From positions 1 to 64,000 of the forward strand of contig NZ_LZKI01000077.1 of NCBI RefSeq assembly GCF_001672755.1: 64,000 nt of DNA, given 5' to 3'. Source of the DNA: Mycobacterium colombiense. GTDB taxonomy: Bacteria; Actinomycetota; Actinomycetes; Mycobacteriales; Mycobacteriaceae. How positions within the stretch are numbered: position 1 is the stretch's first letter; the number at the start of each line of letters is the position of its first letter. A program made the position numbers and the translations under genes. The notes under the pieces were generated by a model. It worked only from the letters and a program-made list of their open reading frames with translations. It was not told where the DNA came from and made no database searches. Below, piece after piece: positions 17,089 to 26,639 of the stretch.

Positions 17089-19208
17089 ACCCCGCCGACG
17101 CCGACGCGCGGGCACTTGAGGTCGAAGCCCAAATGACCGACGACGAGCGGTTCGCGCTGCTGGTCTCGGTGATGGGGGCCGGCGACATGTGGCCCGTGCG
17201 CGACGAGCGCATCCCCGCGGACGCGCCGATGAGTGCGGGATACGTGCCGGGGGTTCCCCGTCTCGGTGTACCCCCATTGCTGATGAGCGATGCCGGCCTG
17301 GGCGTCACCAATCCCGGTTTCCGCGTTGGCGATACGGCCACGGCGCTGCCCGCCGGCCTGGCGCTGGCCGCCAGCTTCAATCCGTCGCTGGCCCGGGCCG
17401 CCGGCGAGGTGATCGGCCGCGAGGCGCGCAGCCGCGGGTTCAACGTGCAGCTGGCCGGCGCGATGAACCTGGCCCGTGATCCGCGCAATGGCCGCAATTT
17501 CGAATACTATTCCGAGGACCCGCTTTTGACCGCGACGATGGCCGGCGAGTCGGTCGAGGGCATCCAGGGTCAGGGCGTCATCTCGACGGTCAAGCACTAC
17601 TCGCTGAACTGCAACGAAACCAATCGGCACTTCCTGGACGCGGTAATCGATCCCGACGCGCACCGCGAATCCGACCTGCTGGCCTTCGAATTGGCGATCG
17701 AGCGCTCGCAACCCGGCGCCGTGATGACCGCCTACAACAAGATCAACGGCGACTACGCCGCCGCGAACGCCGTCCTGATCCACGACGTGCTGAAAGGGGC
17801 GTGGGGGTATCGCGGCTGGGTGATGTCGGATTGGGGCGCCACGCCGAGCTGGCAGTGCGCCCTGGCCGGCCTCGACCAGGAGTGCGGGGCCCAGATCGAC
17901 GCGCTGCTGTGGCAGGCCGAGTCCTTCGGCGCGCCGCTGCGCGACGCGTACGCTGACGGCAGGCTGACCGCGGAGCGCCTGTCGGACATGGTTCGGCGGA
18001 TCCTGCGGTCCGTGTTCGCCGTCGGCGTCGATAGCGGTGACGCGGCACCGGACCCGGACCTCTTCTCGCACAACGAGATTGCGCGGGAGATAGCGCGGCA
18101 GGGGACGGTGTTGTTGATCAACCGGGGCCTGTTGCCGTTGGCGCCCGCGTCGAGCCCACGCGTCGCCGTCATCGGAGGGTTCGCGCACGTGGGTGTGCCG
18201 GCCGGGTACGGTTCGAGCACCGTCGTCCCGCCGGGCGGATTCGCGGGCGTGGTGCCGATCGGCGGCTCGGGCCTGGAGGCCGGGATGCGGAATCTGTATC
18301 TGCTGCCGTCGAGTCCGCTGGAGGAGTTGCGAAATCTGCTCCCGCAGGCCCAGATAGAGTTCGATCCCGGCGCCAGCCCGGCCGAGGCGGCGCGGGCGGC
18401 CCGCACGGCCGACGTCGTGATCGTGTTCGCGGTCCGCGCGGAGGGCGAGGGTTTCGACATCGGCGACCTCTCGCTGCCCTGGGGCCAGGACGAGCTGATC
18501 GCGGCGGTCGCGGACGTCAACCCCAACACCGTGGTGGTGCTGCAGACCGGCAATCCGGTAGCGATGCCGTGGCGCGACTCGGTGAACGCCGTTGTGCAGG
18601 CGTGGTTTCCGGGCCAGGACGGCGGCCGGGCTATCGCGGAGATCCTCACCGGGACGGTGAATCCCTCGGGCCGGCTGCCGATCACCTTTCCCGTCGACCT
18701 CGCCCAGACGCCGCGCCCGGAGCTGCCCGGCGCCGGCGAACCGTGGGGGACACCCACCACGATCGACTACGCAGAGGGGGCCGACGTCGGCTACCGCTGG
18801 TTCGCCCGGCGCGGCCATGAGCCGATGTTCGCCTTCGGTCACGGATTGTCCTACACCAGGTTTGACTACCGCGACCTGGTGGTCAGCGGTGGAGAAACCA
18901 TCAGCGCGAGTTTCAGCGTCGTCAACGTCGGCGACCGCGCCGGGGCCGACGTACCGCAGCTGTACCTGACGGCAGCCGCCGGTGAACCGTATTTACGACT
19001 GCTGGGATTCGAGCGGGTGGATCTCGCGCCGGGCGCTGCCCGGCGGGTGACCGTCGAAGCCGATCCGCGGCTGCTCGCCCGCTACGACGGCAGCGCCAAG
19101 AGTTGGCGGATCCGCCCTGGCGCCTATACGGCCGCGGTGGGCACGTCGGCGATCGCGATGCGGCTGGAAGCCACGGTCGAGCTGACCGGTCGTACGTTCG
19201 GGCGATAA
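17085..19208 (+). CDS. bglS: Glycoside hydrolase family 3 beta-glucosidase
   Basis: 707 residues from GTG overlapping the previous stop by 4 bp. GH3 N-terminal barrel with RDPRNGRNFEYYSEDP, KHY...N and the catalytic-nucleophile motif GWVMSDWGA (Asp about residue 249). Then come the C-terminal alpha/beta sandwich and a fibronectin-III-like domain (FGHGLSYTRFDY onward). No signal peptide, so it should act in the cytoplasm on imported beta-glucosides or related sugars. Corresponds to Rv0186. Confidence 0.9.
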   Translation: MNPADADARALEVEAQMTDDERFALLVSVMGAGDMWPVRDERIPADAPMSAGYVPGVPRLGVPPLLMSDAGLGVTNPGFRVGDTATALPAGLALAASFNPSLARAAGEVIGREARSRGFNVQLAGAMNLARDPRNGRNFEYYSEDPLLTATMAGESVEGIQGQGVISTVKHYSLNCNETNRHFLDAVIDPDAHRESDLLAFELAIERSQPGAVMTAYNKINGDYAAANAVLIHDVLKGAWGYRGWVMSDWGATPSWQCALAGLDQECGAQIDALLWQAESFGAPLRDAYADGRLTAERLSDMVRRILRSVFAVGVDSGDAAPDPDLFSHNEIAREIARQGTVLLINRGLLPLAPASSPRVAVIGGFAHVGVPAGYGSSTVVPPGGFAGVVPIGGSGLEAGMRNLYLLPSSPLEELRNLLPQAQIEFDPGASPAEAARAARTADVVIVFAVRAEGEGFDIGDLSLPWGQDELIAAVADVNPNTVVVLQTGNPVAMPWRDSVNAVVQAWFPGQDGGRAIAEILTGTVNPSGRLPITFPVDLAQTPRPELPGAGEPWGTPTTIDYAEGADVGYRWFARRGHEPMFAFGHGLSYTRFDYRDLVVSGGETISASFSVVNVGDRAGADVPQLYLTAAAGEPYLRLLGFERVDLAPGAARRVTVEADPRLLARYDGSAKSWRIRPGAYTAAVGTSAIAMRLEATVELTGRTFGR

Positions 19209-19249
19209 GTCATTGGGCCTACGCCCGAACGCACGACCGGCCCGGCGGG

Positions 19250-19396
19250 TTACTTGACGGGGGTCAGCGCGTCGCCGCACGTGCAGCGGTACGGCTCACC
19301 CGAACCCGAGCAGTGGCAGGGGACCTCGATGCGGACGCGACAGCCGCAGCCTTCGTGACCGCACGTCAGCTCGGTCCCGGCCTCATAAGTTGCCAT
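19250..19396 (-). CDS. mymT: Copper metallothionein MymT
   Basis: A 48-residue protein with seven cysteines (12, 17, 19, 27, 29, 38, 40) in CxxxxCxC, CxC and CxC clusters, including [16 protein letters not shown]. It matches the mycobacterial metallothionein MymT, which binds several Cu(I) ions in a cluster and protects against copper. AAAGGG precedes the ATG by 8 nt. It is convergent with bglS. The RicR-type palindrome and TATAGT -10 lie 58-80 bp upstream, so derepression by copper is expected. Confidence 0.95.
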   Translation of the reverse strand: MATYEAGTELTCGHEGCGCRVRIEVPCHCSGSGEPYRCTCGDALTPVK

Positions 19397-19453
19397 TTAA
19401 CTCACCCTTTTCCTGTTGTGGTGATTCTTGCGGTGCGGGTCGACCGCACCCTC

Positions 19454-19476
19454 ACTATATACCCCCCATGGGTATA
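19454..19476 (-). promoter_or_regulatory. mymT promoter with RicR operator
   Basis: TATACCC-N5-GGGTATA (19458-19476) is a perfect 7+7 palindrome matching the RicR operator core TACCC-N5-GGGTA. It overlaps a minus-strand -10 hexamer TATAGT (19459-19454), so bound apo-RicR would occlude mymT transcription and Cu(I) would release it. The leader to the mymT ATG is about 50 nt. The divergent O-methyltransferase gene begins 79 bp away on the other side. Confidence 0.85.
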
Positions 19477-19541
19477 CGGTAAACGGCCGCGACCGGTTCG
19501 ATACCAACCCGGCCGTCCGTGCCAACGGGGCCGGGCGCGGC

Positions 19542-19547
19542 TAGCGT
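19542..19547 (+). promoter_or_regulatory. -10 hexamer TAGCGT before the O-methyltransferase gene
   Basis: TANNNT element 7 nt before ATG 19555, predicting a leaderless mRNA. The RicR operator is about 65 bp further upstream, probably too far to control this promoter directly. Confidence 0.4.
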
Positions 19548-19554
19548 GGGCGCC

Positions 19555-20208
19555 ATGACCGAGAACCCATCCCCCAAAGACGTCGACGCATTCTTGGACA
19601 GCACCGTGGCGGACGGCGACCCGTCGTTGAGCGCGGCCCTCGAGGCGAGCGACGCGGCCGGCTTGCCGTCGATCGCGGTGTCGGTGCAGCAAGGAAAGTT
19701 CCTGAGCCTGCTCGCCGCCGCCATCGGTGCGCGCAGCATCCTCGAGCTGGGCACGCTGGGCGGTTTCAGCACCATCTGGCTGGCGCGCGGCGCCGGCCCG
19801 CAAGGACGAGTCGTGACGCTGGAATACGAGCCCAAGCACGCCGAGGTGGCGCGGGCCAACCTGGAGCGGGCCGGCCTCGCCGATCGGGTGGAGGTGATCG
19901 TCGGAGCGGCCCTGGATACGCTGCCGACGGTGACCGGTCCGTTCGATCTGATCTTCATCGACGCCGACAAGGAGAACTACCCGGCGTACCTGGAGTGGGC
20001 GGTGCGACTGGCCCGCCCGGGCGCGGTTATCGTGGCGGACAACGTGATTCGACAGGGCCAGATCCTCGATCCGGAGTCCAACGCCCAAGCGCAGGCGGTG
20101 CGCCAGACGCTGCAGGCGATGGGCGAGCACCCGCGGCTGGACACCGCGGTGCTCCAGACGGTGGGCGCCAAGCGCTGGGACGGCTTCGCCTTCGCGTTGG
20201 TGCGGTAG
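19555..20208 (+). CDS. O-methyltransferase, Rv0187-like
   Basis: 217 residues. SAM-binding motif LELGTLGGFSTIWLA (about 61-75), acidic VTLEYEP loop and FIDADKENYPAYLEWA (metal-binding region, near 140), as in cation-dependent catechol/caffeoyl-CoA O-methyltransferases. Soluble and cytoplasmic. Substrate unknown. Confidence 0.88.
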   Translation: MTENPSPKDVDAFLDSTVADGDPSLSAALEASDAAGLPSIAVSVQQGKFLSLLAAAIGARSILELGTLGGFSTIWLARGAGPQGRVVTLEYEPKHAEVARANLERAGLADRVEVIVGAALDTLPTVTGPFDLIFIDADKENYPAYLEWAVRLARPGAVIVADNVIRQGQILDPESNAQAQAVRQTLQAMGEHPRLDTAVLQTVGAKRWDGFAFALVR

Positions 20209-20211
20209 GCC

Positions 20212-21195
20212 TCAGCGGGGGGCGAGGTCGGCGACGGCCTGCTCGGCGGAGGTGAGTTCGCCGATCCGCAAGGCGGTTTCGCCCGCGTACAAGGCCGCGC
20301 TGTCCAACCAGGAGTCGGGCACGCCGGCCACCGGTGCCAGCGGGGTGAAGAACGGAAGGGCGGGCGACTGCAGGCGCAACAGCGGTCCCGCGTCGAAATA
20401 GCCCAGCGCCGACAGCGGGCGGCTGGCCGCGTTCAGGGCGGCGGGCAGCGCCTTGGCCTTACCATCCTCGCCGCACCACCGGCGGGTGGCCGCGTTAGGC
20501 ACGACACGGTGACGCAGCGGCCAGCTCAGGCCGAACAGGTTGGTTTCGATTGTCGTGTCCGCCCGCAGGATTCGCTGCTGGTATGCGCGGTTCGCGTTGG
20601 CCTCGTGGGTCAACAGGAATCGCGTGCCGGCAATGACACCACTCGCGCCGCCGTCCAGCGCGGCTCGCGTGTCGGCGCCGGTGGCGATGCCGCCGGCCAC
20701 GAACACCGGACGGCCGGCGGCGGCGTCGAGGGCGCGCGGCAAAAACTTCAGCGCCGCCATGGTTCCCACCAGATGGCCGCCGGCCTCGCGTCCCTGGGCG
20801 ATCAAACCGTCGGCGCCGGCCGCGATCGCGGCGCGCGCCTGCGCATCGGTGCCCACCATCACGAAGACGAAGATCCCCGCATCGCGCAGGTGCCCGACGA
20901 GTCCCCGCCTTTCGCCGAACGCCACCACGACGACGTCCACCCGCGCGTCGACGCAGACAGCGACGTGCCGGCGATGAACGAAGGGCATCAACAGGTTTAC
21001 CGCGATCGCACGGCCCGGCGCCTGCGCGCGCACCCGCTGGATAGACGTTCGTAGCCGCTGGGGCGTGTCGATGCCCAGCGTGCCGAGTCCGCCCGCCCGG
21101 GCGACCGCACCCGCGAGTGCTGCGCCCGCCAGTCCGCCGCCCATGCCGGCCTGCCCGACCGGAACATCGAGCCGCAGCCGGTCCGCGATATCCAT
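20212..21195 (-). CDS. Nitronate monooxygenase-like flavoprotein
   Basis: 327 residues from ATG 21195. Starts with VPVGQAGMGGG, the FMN-binding entry motif of the nitronate monooxygenase/2-nitropropane dioxygenase barrel. GADGLIAQGREAGGH carries the usual His, and VFVAGGIATG and GVIAGTRFLLTHEA complete the phosphate-binding site. Members oxidise propionate 3-nitronate or reduce related substrates. Convergent with the methyltransferase (3-bp gap) and not at this place in M. tuberculosis. The start was moved from GTG 21231 because TAGCGT lies 8 nt before ATG 21195. Confidence 0.83.
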   Translation of the reverse strand: MDIADRLRLDVPVGQAGMGGGLAGAALAGAVARAGGLGTLGIDTPQRLRTSIQRVRAQAPGRAIAVNLLMPFVHRRHVAVCVDARVDVVVVAFGERRGLVGHLRDAGIFVFVMVGTDAQARAAIAAGADGLIAQGREAGGHLVGTMAALKFLPRALDAAAGRPVFVAGGIATGADTRAALDGGASGVIAGTRFLLTHEANANRAYQQRILRADTTIETNLFGLSWPLRHRVVPNAATRRWCGEDGKAKALPAALNAASRPLSALGYFDAGPLLRLQSPALPFFTPLAPVAGVPDSWLDSAALYAGETALRIGELTSAEQAVADLAPR

Positions 21196-21203
21196 GACCT
21201 GAG

Positions 21204-21209
21204 ACGCTA
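21204..21209 (-). promoter_or_regulatory. -10 hexamer TAGCGT before the nitronate monooxygenase-like gene
   Basis: Minus-strand TAGCGT followed by 8 nt and ATG 21195; predicts a leaderless transcript and argues against the longer GTG start at 21231. Confidence 0.35.
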
Positions 21210-21356
21210 CGCGCGTTGTCCATCCGGCCACGTCGAGCGGCCCTGCCGTGGCAACGATTTCGTTGCTGGCCAGCGGCGTGCGGGCGTAATCTTGACTGCA
21301 GATGGATGGGTGCGGCCATGCTCAAAAGGCTTGCCGCATAACAGAAAGGTCACAAA

Positions 21357-21797
21357 ATGAGTACAGTCCATTCATCAATCGATCACCACCCCGATTTGTT
21401 GGCTCTGCGTGCGCGTTACGAGCGCGTGGCCGAGTCGATGAGCGCGCATGTCACGTTCGGTCTGGCCCTGCTGACGGGCCTGTACGTGGCCGCGTCGCCG
21501 TGGATCGTCGGATTCAACGGCACGGCATCGCTTGCCACGTCCGACCTGATCGTCGGGATCGCGGCGGCGTTCCTGGCCTATGGATTCGCGACGACGCTGG
21601 ATCGCGCGCACGGCATGACCTGGACGCTGCCGGTGCTGGGCCTGTGGGTCATCGTCTCGACCTGGATCCTGCCGGGCGTCGTGATGACCACCGGCATGAC
21701 GTGGTCGAATGTCATCGCGGGTGCGTTGTTGGCGTTCCTGGGCTTCAACGCGACCTACTTCGGCATGCGCACCCGCGCGACAGGAACCCAGGCCTGA
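21357..21797 (+). CDS. SPW-repeat membrane protein, Rv0188-like
   Basis: 146 residues with four transmembrane helices in two SPW repeats: AASPWIVGF (near 43-51) and the diverged second copy STWILPGVV. Function of SPW proteins is unknown. GAAAGG lies 8-13 nt before the ATG. A possible TAATCT -10 (21287-21292) with TTGCTG 18 nt upstream precedes it. Confidence 0.85.
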   Translation: MSTVHSSIDHHPDLLALRARYERVAESMSAHVTFGLALLTGLYVAASPWIVGFNGTASLATSDLIVGIAAAFLAYGFATTLDRAHGMTWTLPVLGLWVIVSTWILPGVVMTTGMTWSNVIAGALLAFLGFNATYFGMRTRATGTQA

Positions 21798-21863
21798 TCG
21801 CGAACTCGGTTAGGCCGCAAGGCATTTCGCCAGTCCCGGACCCAATCCGGCCCGGGACGGCGA

Positions 21864-23576
21864 TCAGCCGCAGACCGCGCCGATGGCGGCCGAGCTGACC
21901 AGCTTCACGTACTTGGCCAGCACGCCGGTCTTGTAGCGCGGCTCCGGCGGGGTGAAATCCTTTTGCCGAGCTTCGAATTCGGCCGGATCGGTCAGCACGT
22001 CGAGCACGTGGTTGGCCACGTCCAGGCGGATCCGGTCGCCGTCGCGCAGGAACGCGATCGGTCCGGCGTCGACCGCCTCGGGCGCGATGTGGCCGACGCA
22101 CAGGCCGGTCGTCCCGCCGGAGAAGCGGCCATCGGTCAGCAGCAGCACGTCTTTGCCCAGACCGGCACCCTTGATGGCCCCGGTGATGGCCAGCATTTCG
22201 CGCATGCCCGGACCGCCCTTGGGGCCTTCGTAGCGGATCACCACCGCGTCACCCTTGGTAATGGTGCCGTCTTCCAAAGCATCCAGCGCGGCCCGCTCGC
22301 CATCGAAAACCCTTGCGGTGCCCTCGAACACGTCGGAATCGAAGCCCGCCGACTTGACCACCGCACCCTCGGGTGCCAGCGATCCGCGCAGGATGGTGAT
22401 CCCGCCGGTCGGATGAATCGGATTGCTCAGCGCACGTAGCACCTTGCCGTCCGGGTCGGGCGGGGCGATCTCGGCCAGGTTCTCGGCCACCGTCGCACCG
22501 GTCACCGTCAGGCAGTCGCCGCGCAGCAGCCCGGCATCCAGCAGCGCCTTCATCACCACCGGCACGCCGCCGATGTGGTCGACGTGGGACATGACGTGGC
22601 GGCCGAACGGCTTGACGTCGGCCAGGTGCGGCACCTTCGACCCGATCCGGCTGAAATCGTCGAGCGACAGCGCGACGCCGGCCTCGTGGGCGATGGCCAG
22701 CAGGTGCAGCACCGCGTTGGTCGAGCCGCCGAACGCCATCACCACGGCGATCGCGTTCTCGAACGCCTCCTTGGTGAGGATGTCGCGGGCGGTGATGCCG
22801 CGCCGCAGCAGTTCGACGACGGCCGCACCGCTGCGCCGCGCGAACCCGTCGCGGCGCCGGTCGGTCGCCGGCGGCGCCGCGCTGCCCGGCAACGACATCC
22901 CGAGCGCCTCGGCGGCGCTGGCCATCGTGTTGGCCGTGTACATGCCGCCGCACGCGCCCTCGCCGGGACAGATCGCGCGCTCGATGGCGTCGACGTCCTC
23001 GCGGGGCATCAAGCCCCGGGCGCAGGCACCCACCGCCTCGAACGCGTCGATGATGGTGACCTCGCGCTCGCTGCCGTCGGACAGCTTGGCGACCCCGGGC
23101 AGGATCGAACCCGCATAGAGGAACACCGAGGCCAGGTCCAGCCGGGCGGCGGCCATCAGCATCCCGGGCAGCGACTTGTCGCAGCCGGCCAGCAGCACCG
23201 AGCCGTCGAGGCGTTCGGCCTGCATCACCGTCTCGACGCTGTCGGCGATCACCTCGCGCGACACCAGCGAGAAGTGCATCCCCTCGTGGCCCATCGAGAT
23301 GCCGTCGGACACCGAGATGGTGCCGAACTCCAGCGGGTAGCCGCCGGCCGAGAACACGCCCTCCTTGACCGCCTTGGCGAGCCGGTCCAGCGAGAGGTTG
23401 CACGGGGTGATCTCGTTCCACGACGACGCGACGCCGATCTGCGGCTTGGCGAAGTCCTCGTCTCCCATGCCTACGGCTCGCAGCATGCCCCGGGCGGCGG
23501 CCTTCTCCAGGCCGTCGGTGACGTCACGACTACGCGGCTTGATGTCGGCGGTTGCGGCCGAATCGGTGGTGGGCAT
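21864..23576 (-). CDS. ilvD: Dihydroxy-acid dehydratase
   Basis: 570 residues. Catalyses the third common step of valine and isoleucine synthesis, dehydrating 2,3-dihydroxy-acids. Iron-sulfur cysteines are seen in [22 protein letters not shown] and [14 protein letters not shown], with the conserved C-terminal KGGPGMREM segment. IlvD clusters are a known target of copper toxicity, which makes the divergent ricR gene a suggestive neighbour. Whether the RicR operator at 23622-23638 also influences ilvD is open: it lies 46 bp upstream of the ilvD start. Confidence 0.95.
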   Translation of the reverse strand: MPTTDSAATADIKPRSRDVTDGLEKAAARGMLRAVGMGDEDFAKPQIGVASSWNEITPCNLSLDRLAKAVKEGVFSAGGYPLEFGTISVSDGISMGHEGMHFSLVSREVIADSVETVMQAERLDGSVLLAGCDKSLPGMLMAAARLDLASVFLYAGSILPGVAKLSDGSEREVTIIDAFEAVGACARGLMPREDVDAIERAICPGEGACGGMYTANTMASAAEALGMSLPGSAAPPATDRRRDGFARRSGAAVVELLRRGITARDILTKEAFENAIAVVMAFGGSTNAVLHLLAIAHEAGVALSLDDFSRIGSKVPHLADVKPFGRHVMSHVDHIGGVPVVMKALLDAGLLRGDCLTVTGATVAENLAEIAPPDPDGKVLRALSNPIHPTGGITILRGSLAPEGAVVKSAGFDSDVFEGTARVFDGERAALDALEDGTITKGDAVVIRYEGPKGGPGMREMLAITGAIKGAGLGKDVLLLTDGRFSGGTTGLCVGHIAPEAVDAGPIAFLRDGDRIRLDVANHVLDVLTDPAEFEARQKDFTPPEPRYKTGVLAKYVKLVSSAAIGAVCG

Positions 23577-23621
23577 CGTTCAAGTATGCGCTGGCCAGTC
23601 GCGATGCCAATTTTCGGGGTG

Positions 23622-23638
23622 ATACCCCGACGGGGTAT
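23622..23638. promoter_or_regulatory. RicR operator in the ilvD-ricR intergenic region
   Basis: ATACCCC-GAC-GGGGTAT is a perfect 7+3+7 palindrome with the same TACCC-N5-GGGTA core as the site before mymT. It sits 55 bp upstream of ricR and overlaps TATAAG, a possible ricR -10, which fits negative autoregulation. It may also reach the divergent ilvD promoter. Confidence 0.85.
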
Positions 23639-23693
23639 AAGCTGGAGTTCGGCGTGATGCCGCCGCAGGGCGGGCGATTGGCAGGGGAGACAG

Positions 23694-23984
23694 ATGACGA
23701 ACGACCACGGGTACTCGCAGCAGAAGGACAACTACGCCAAGCGGCTGCGGCGCATCGAGGGCCAGGTGCGTGGCATCGCCCGGATGATCGAGGAGGACAA
23801 GTACTGCATCGACGTCCTCACCCAGGTCAGCGCCGTGAACAGCGCGCTGCGTTCGGTCGCCCTGAACCTGCTCGACGAGCACCTGAATCACTGTGTTACC
23901 CGCGCGGTTGCCGAGGGCGGCGACGAGGCCGACGAGAAGCTCGCCGAAGCCTCCGCCGCGATCGCACGCCTGGTTCGTTCCTGA
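23694..23984 (+). CDS. ricR: Copper-sensing CsoR-family repressor RicR
   Basis: 96 residues, all alpha, CsoR/RcnR fold. The RLRRIEGQVRGIARMIEED signature is at about 17-35, and the Cu(I) ligand set is Cys38, His63 and Cys67 (YCIDVL ... LDEHLNHC). RicR represses a dispersed copper regulon, including mymT and itself, until Cu(I) binds. Both expected operators are in this window, which supports RicR rather than CsoR proper. It starts 117 bp from the divergent ilvD. Confidence 0.93.
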   Translation: MTNDHGYSQQKDNYAKRLRRIEGQVRGIARMIEEDKYCIDVLTQVSAVNSALRSVALNLLDEHLNHCVTRAVAEGGDEADEKLAEASAAIARLVRS

Positions 23985-24130
23985 TTTCGTTCTCCATTGG
24001 TGATGTAGTTGAGACCTGTCTCCCGGCCCTGATTCAGGGGGAGGCGCAGTTGCGGTCCGTACGGTAAGGCAGTGTGATCGCATTAGGCGCGACAACCCAG
24101 GAAGTGGGTAGTCCGGCCGATACAGACGCC

Positions 24131-25375
24131 ATGACTGCCGAAATCAACGCTGCCGCGCGAACGTGGACCCCACGGATCGCGGCTCAGTTGGCTGTGCTGG
24201 CCGCCGCGGCCTTCACCTACGTCACCGCCGAGATTCTGCCGGTCGGCGCGCTGCCTGCCATTTCCCGCGACCTGCACGTCAGCCTGTTTGCGGTGGGAAC
24301 GCTGTTGACCTGGTACGCCTTCGTGGCGGCCCTGACGACGTTTCCGCTGGTGCGCTGGACCGCGCATTGGCCGCGGCGCCGAGCGCTCATGCTCAGCCTG
24401 ACCTGCCTCACCGCTTCGCAGGTCATCTCGGCGCTGGCGCCCAATTTCGCGGTGCTGGCCGCCGGGCGGGTGCTCTGCGCGGTCACCCACGGCCTGCTGT
24501 GGGCGGTCATCGCGCCGATCGCGACCCGTCTGGTGCCGCCGACCCATGCCGGACGCGCCACCATGTCGATCTATGTCGGCACCAGCCTCGCGCTGGTGGT
24601 GGGCAGCCCGCTGACCGCCGCGCTGAGCCTGATGTGGGGCTGGCGCCTGGCCGTTGTGTGCGTCACCGTCGCGGCCGCCGTCGTCACCCTCGCCGCCCGG
24701 CTGATGCTGCCGGAGATGGTGCTCACCGAGGACCAGCTCGCCCACGTGGGTCCGAGGTCGCGACATCACCGCAACCCGCGGCTGATCCTGGTGAGTGTGC
24801 TGGCGATGATCGCGGTCACGGGCCACTTCGTGTCTTACACCTACATCGTCGAGCTGATCCGCAACGTCCTCGGTGTGCGCGGGCCGAACCTCGCCTTCGT
24901 GCTGGCCGCCTACGGGCTGGCCGGCTTGCTGTCGTTGCCGCTGGTGGCGCGGCCGTTGGACCACCGGCCCAAGGGCGCCGTCATCCTGTGCATCACGGGG
25001 CTGACGTCGGCCTTCGTCGTGCTGACCGGGCTGGCGTTGGGTGGCAGGACGGGCGTGGCCACCGCGCTGATCGGGACCGCCGCCATCGTGCTGTGGGGGG
25101 CCATGGCCACCGCGGTCTCCCCGATGATGCAATCCGCCGCGATGCGCAACGGGGCCGACGACCCCGACGGGGCGTCGGGGCTCTACGTGACCGCCTTCCA
25201 GGTCGGCATCATGGCCGGCTCGCTGGCCGGCGGCCTGTTCTACGAGCGCAGCGTCACGATGATGCTGACCGCTTCGGCGGCCCTGATGGGGGTCGCGCTC
25301 ATCGGCATCGTGGCCAACCGGCGGATGCTGGACGTTGCTCCGACAAGCTCACCCGATTCATATCCGCCCAGCTAA
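24131..25375 (+). CDS. MFS transporter, Rv0191-like
   Basis: 414 residues with twelve predicted helices. VTAEILPVGALPAISRDL (about 31-48) and the loop-2 basic motif WPRRRALMLS mark the drug/sugar-efflux branch of the major facilitator superfamily (AraJ/YdhP-like). ATG 24131 gives the length I recall for Rv0191. An upstream GTG at 24074 has TACGGT 8 nt before it and would add 19 residues. A drug exporter is likely by family; the substrate cannot be seen. Confidence 0.85.
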   Translation: MTAEINAAARTWTPRIAAQLAVLAAAAFTYVTAEILPVGALPAISRDLHVSLFAVGTLLTWYAFVAALTTFPLVRWTAHWPRRRALMLSLTCLTASQVISALAPNFAVLAAGRVLCAVTHGLLWAVIAPIATRLVPPTHAGRATMSIYVGTSLALVVGSPLTAALSLMWGWRLAVVCVTVAAAVVTLAARLMLPEMVLTEDQLAHVGPRSRHHRNPRLILVSVLAMIAVTGHFVSYTYIVELIRNVLGVRGPNLAFVLAAYGLAGLLSLPLVARPLDHRPKGAVILCITGLTSAFVVLTGLALGGRTGVATALIGTAAIVLWGAMATAVSPMMQSAAMRNGADDPDGASGLYVTAFQVGIMAGSLAGGLFYERSVTMMLTASAALMGVALIGIVANRRMLDVAPTSSPDSYPPS

Positions 25376-25474
25376 GACCCATAATCAGCGTCCTCTGTGG
25401 GGCGCGCGCGACCGGCGATGACGGTAGCTGGCGCGGCCCTTATGCCAGACTGTGTCGAGAACACGACTGGAGGT

Positions 25475-26494
25475 ATGCATATGTCGGGCTGGACGAGGGC
25501 CGGTACCAAGAAGGGCCTCTTCGCCGCTCTGAACGCCGCCGGCTTGGCGTCCGTCCTGGGCTTGGTGCTGGTGCTGAGTGCGGCTCCCGCGCTGGCGGAT
25601 CCGGACCCCGCGCCCGCTGACCCGGGCGCGGTCGCGGCCCCGCCCGGACCGCCACCGCCACCCGACCCGCTGGCGGCCCCGCCGCCGCCCAACCCGCTGG
25701 CACCGCCGCCCTGGCTTCCGCCCGGCGCGCAGCCCGCTGCGGCCCCGGCCGATGGGCAGAACAACACGCCGTTCACCGGCACGGCCCCCTTCGGGCCGCC
25801 GTCGTTCGTCCCCAAGGGCGGCTCGACCGTCGGTGTGGCCCAGCCGATCATCATCAATTTCCCCGGAACGGTCGAGAACGCCGACGCGGCGATCGGCGCC
25901 GTGCACGTCTCGTCGGTCCCGCCGGTGCCGGGCAAGTTCTACTGGATGACCCCGACCCAGCTGCGCTGGCGTCCAATCAGTTTCTGGCCCGCGCACACCG
26001 CGGTAACCGTCGACGCCGGCGGCACCGTGTCCACCTTTCAGACCGGCGACTCGCTGATCGCCACGGCCGACGACGCGACTCACCAGTTGACCGTCACCCG
26101 CAACGGCACCGTGGAGAAGACCTTCCCGATGTCGATGGGCATGACGTCGGGTAATCACCAGACCCCCAACGGCACCTATTACGTCCAGGACAAGAAGGCG
26201 TCGGTGGTGATGGACTCCTCGACCTACGGGGTGCCGGTCAACTCGACCTACGGCTACAAGGTGACGGTCGAGGACGCGGTCCGCTTCGACAACGTCGGCG
26301 ACTATGTGCACAGCGCGCCGTGGTCGGTGGATGACCAGGGCAAGCGCGACGTCAGCCACGGGTGCATCAACATCAGCCCCGCCAACGCCAAGTGGTTCTT
26401 CGACAACTTCGGTCCTGGTGACCCGATCGTGGTGAAGAACTCCAGCGGCGGCAACTACAAGAAGAACGACGGTTCCGCCGACTGGCTGAACTGA
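25475..26494 (+). CDS. L,D-transpeptidase, LdtMt4-type
   Basis: 339 residues from ATG 25475 (a second ATG follows at 25481), with GGAGG just upstream. It has a signal peptide ([19 protein letters not shown]), a Pro/Ala-rich linker of about 70 residues, an Ig-like domain ([13 protein letters not shown] onward) and the YkuD catalytic domain with SHGCINIS (nucleophile Cys). Forms 3-3 cross-links in peptidoglycan outside the membrane. Corresponds to Rv0192, called LdtMt4 in M. tuberculosis. Confidence 0.9.
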   Translation: MHMSGWTRAGTKKGLFAALNAAGLASVLGLVLVLSAAPALADPDPAPADPGAVAAPPGPPPPPDPLAAPPPPNPLAPPPWLPPGAQPAAAPADGQNNTPFTGTAPFGPPSFVPKGGSTVGVAQPIIINFPGTVENADAAIGAVHVSSVPPVPGKFYWMTPTQLRWRPISFWPAHTAVTVDAGGTVSTFQTGDSLIATADDATHQLTVTRNGTVEKTFPMSMGMTSGNHQTPNGTYYVQDKKASVVMDSSTYGVPVNSTYGYKVTVEDAVRFDNVGDYVHSAPWSVDDQGKRDVSHGCINISPANAKWFFDNFGPGDPIVVKNSSGGNYKKNDGSADWLN

Positions 26495-26495
26495 C

Positions 26496-26555
26496 CCTCA
26501 GCGCCGACGCAAATCGCCCATTTCCCCTCGGGGATGGGCGATTTTGCGTCTGAGG
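26496..26555. terminator. Long stem-loop after the L,D-transpeptidase gene
   Basis: GACGCAAATCGCCCAT (26506-26521) pairs with ATGGGCGATTTTGCGTC (26534-26550) with one bulged base and a 12-nt loop. Outer CCTCA/TGAGG (26496-26500, 26551-26555) extends it. It starts two bases after the stop codon, so it is a strong terminator candidate, although it lacks a clean U-tract. Confidence 0.65.
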
Positions 26556-26639
26556 TCCGGGGTAGAGCTGGCCGGGACTTCCGCCCGGCAGCGGATTATG
26601 TATAGCATCATATATAACGGTTTGCCCTGAGGAGCTGCG

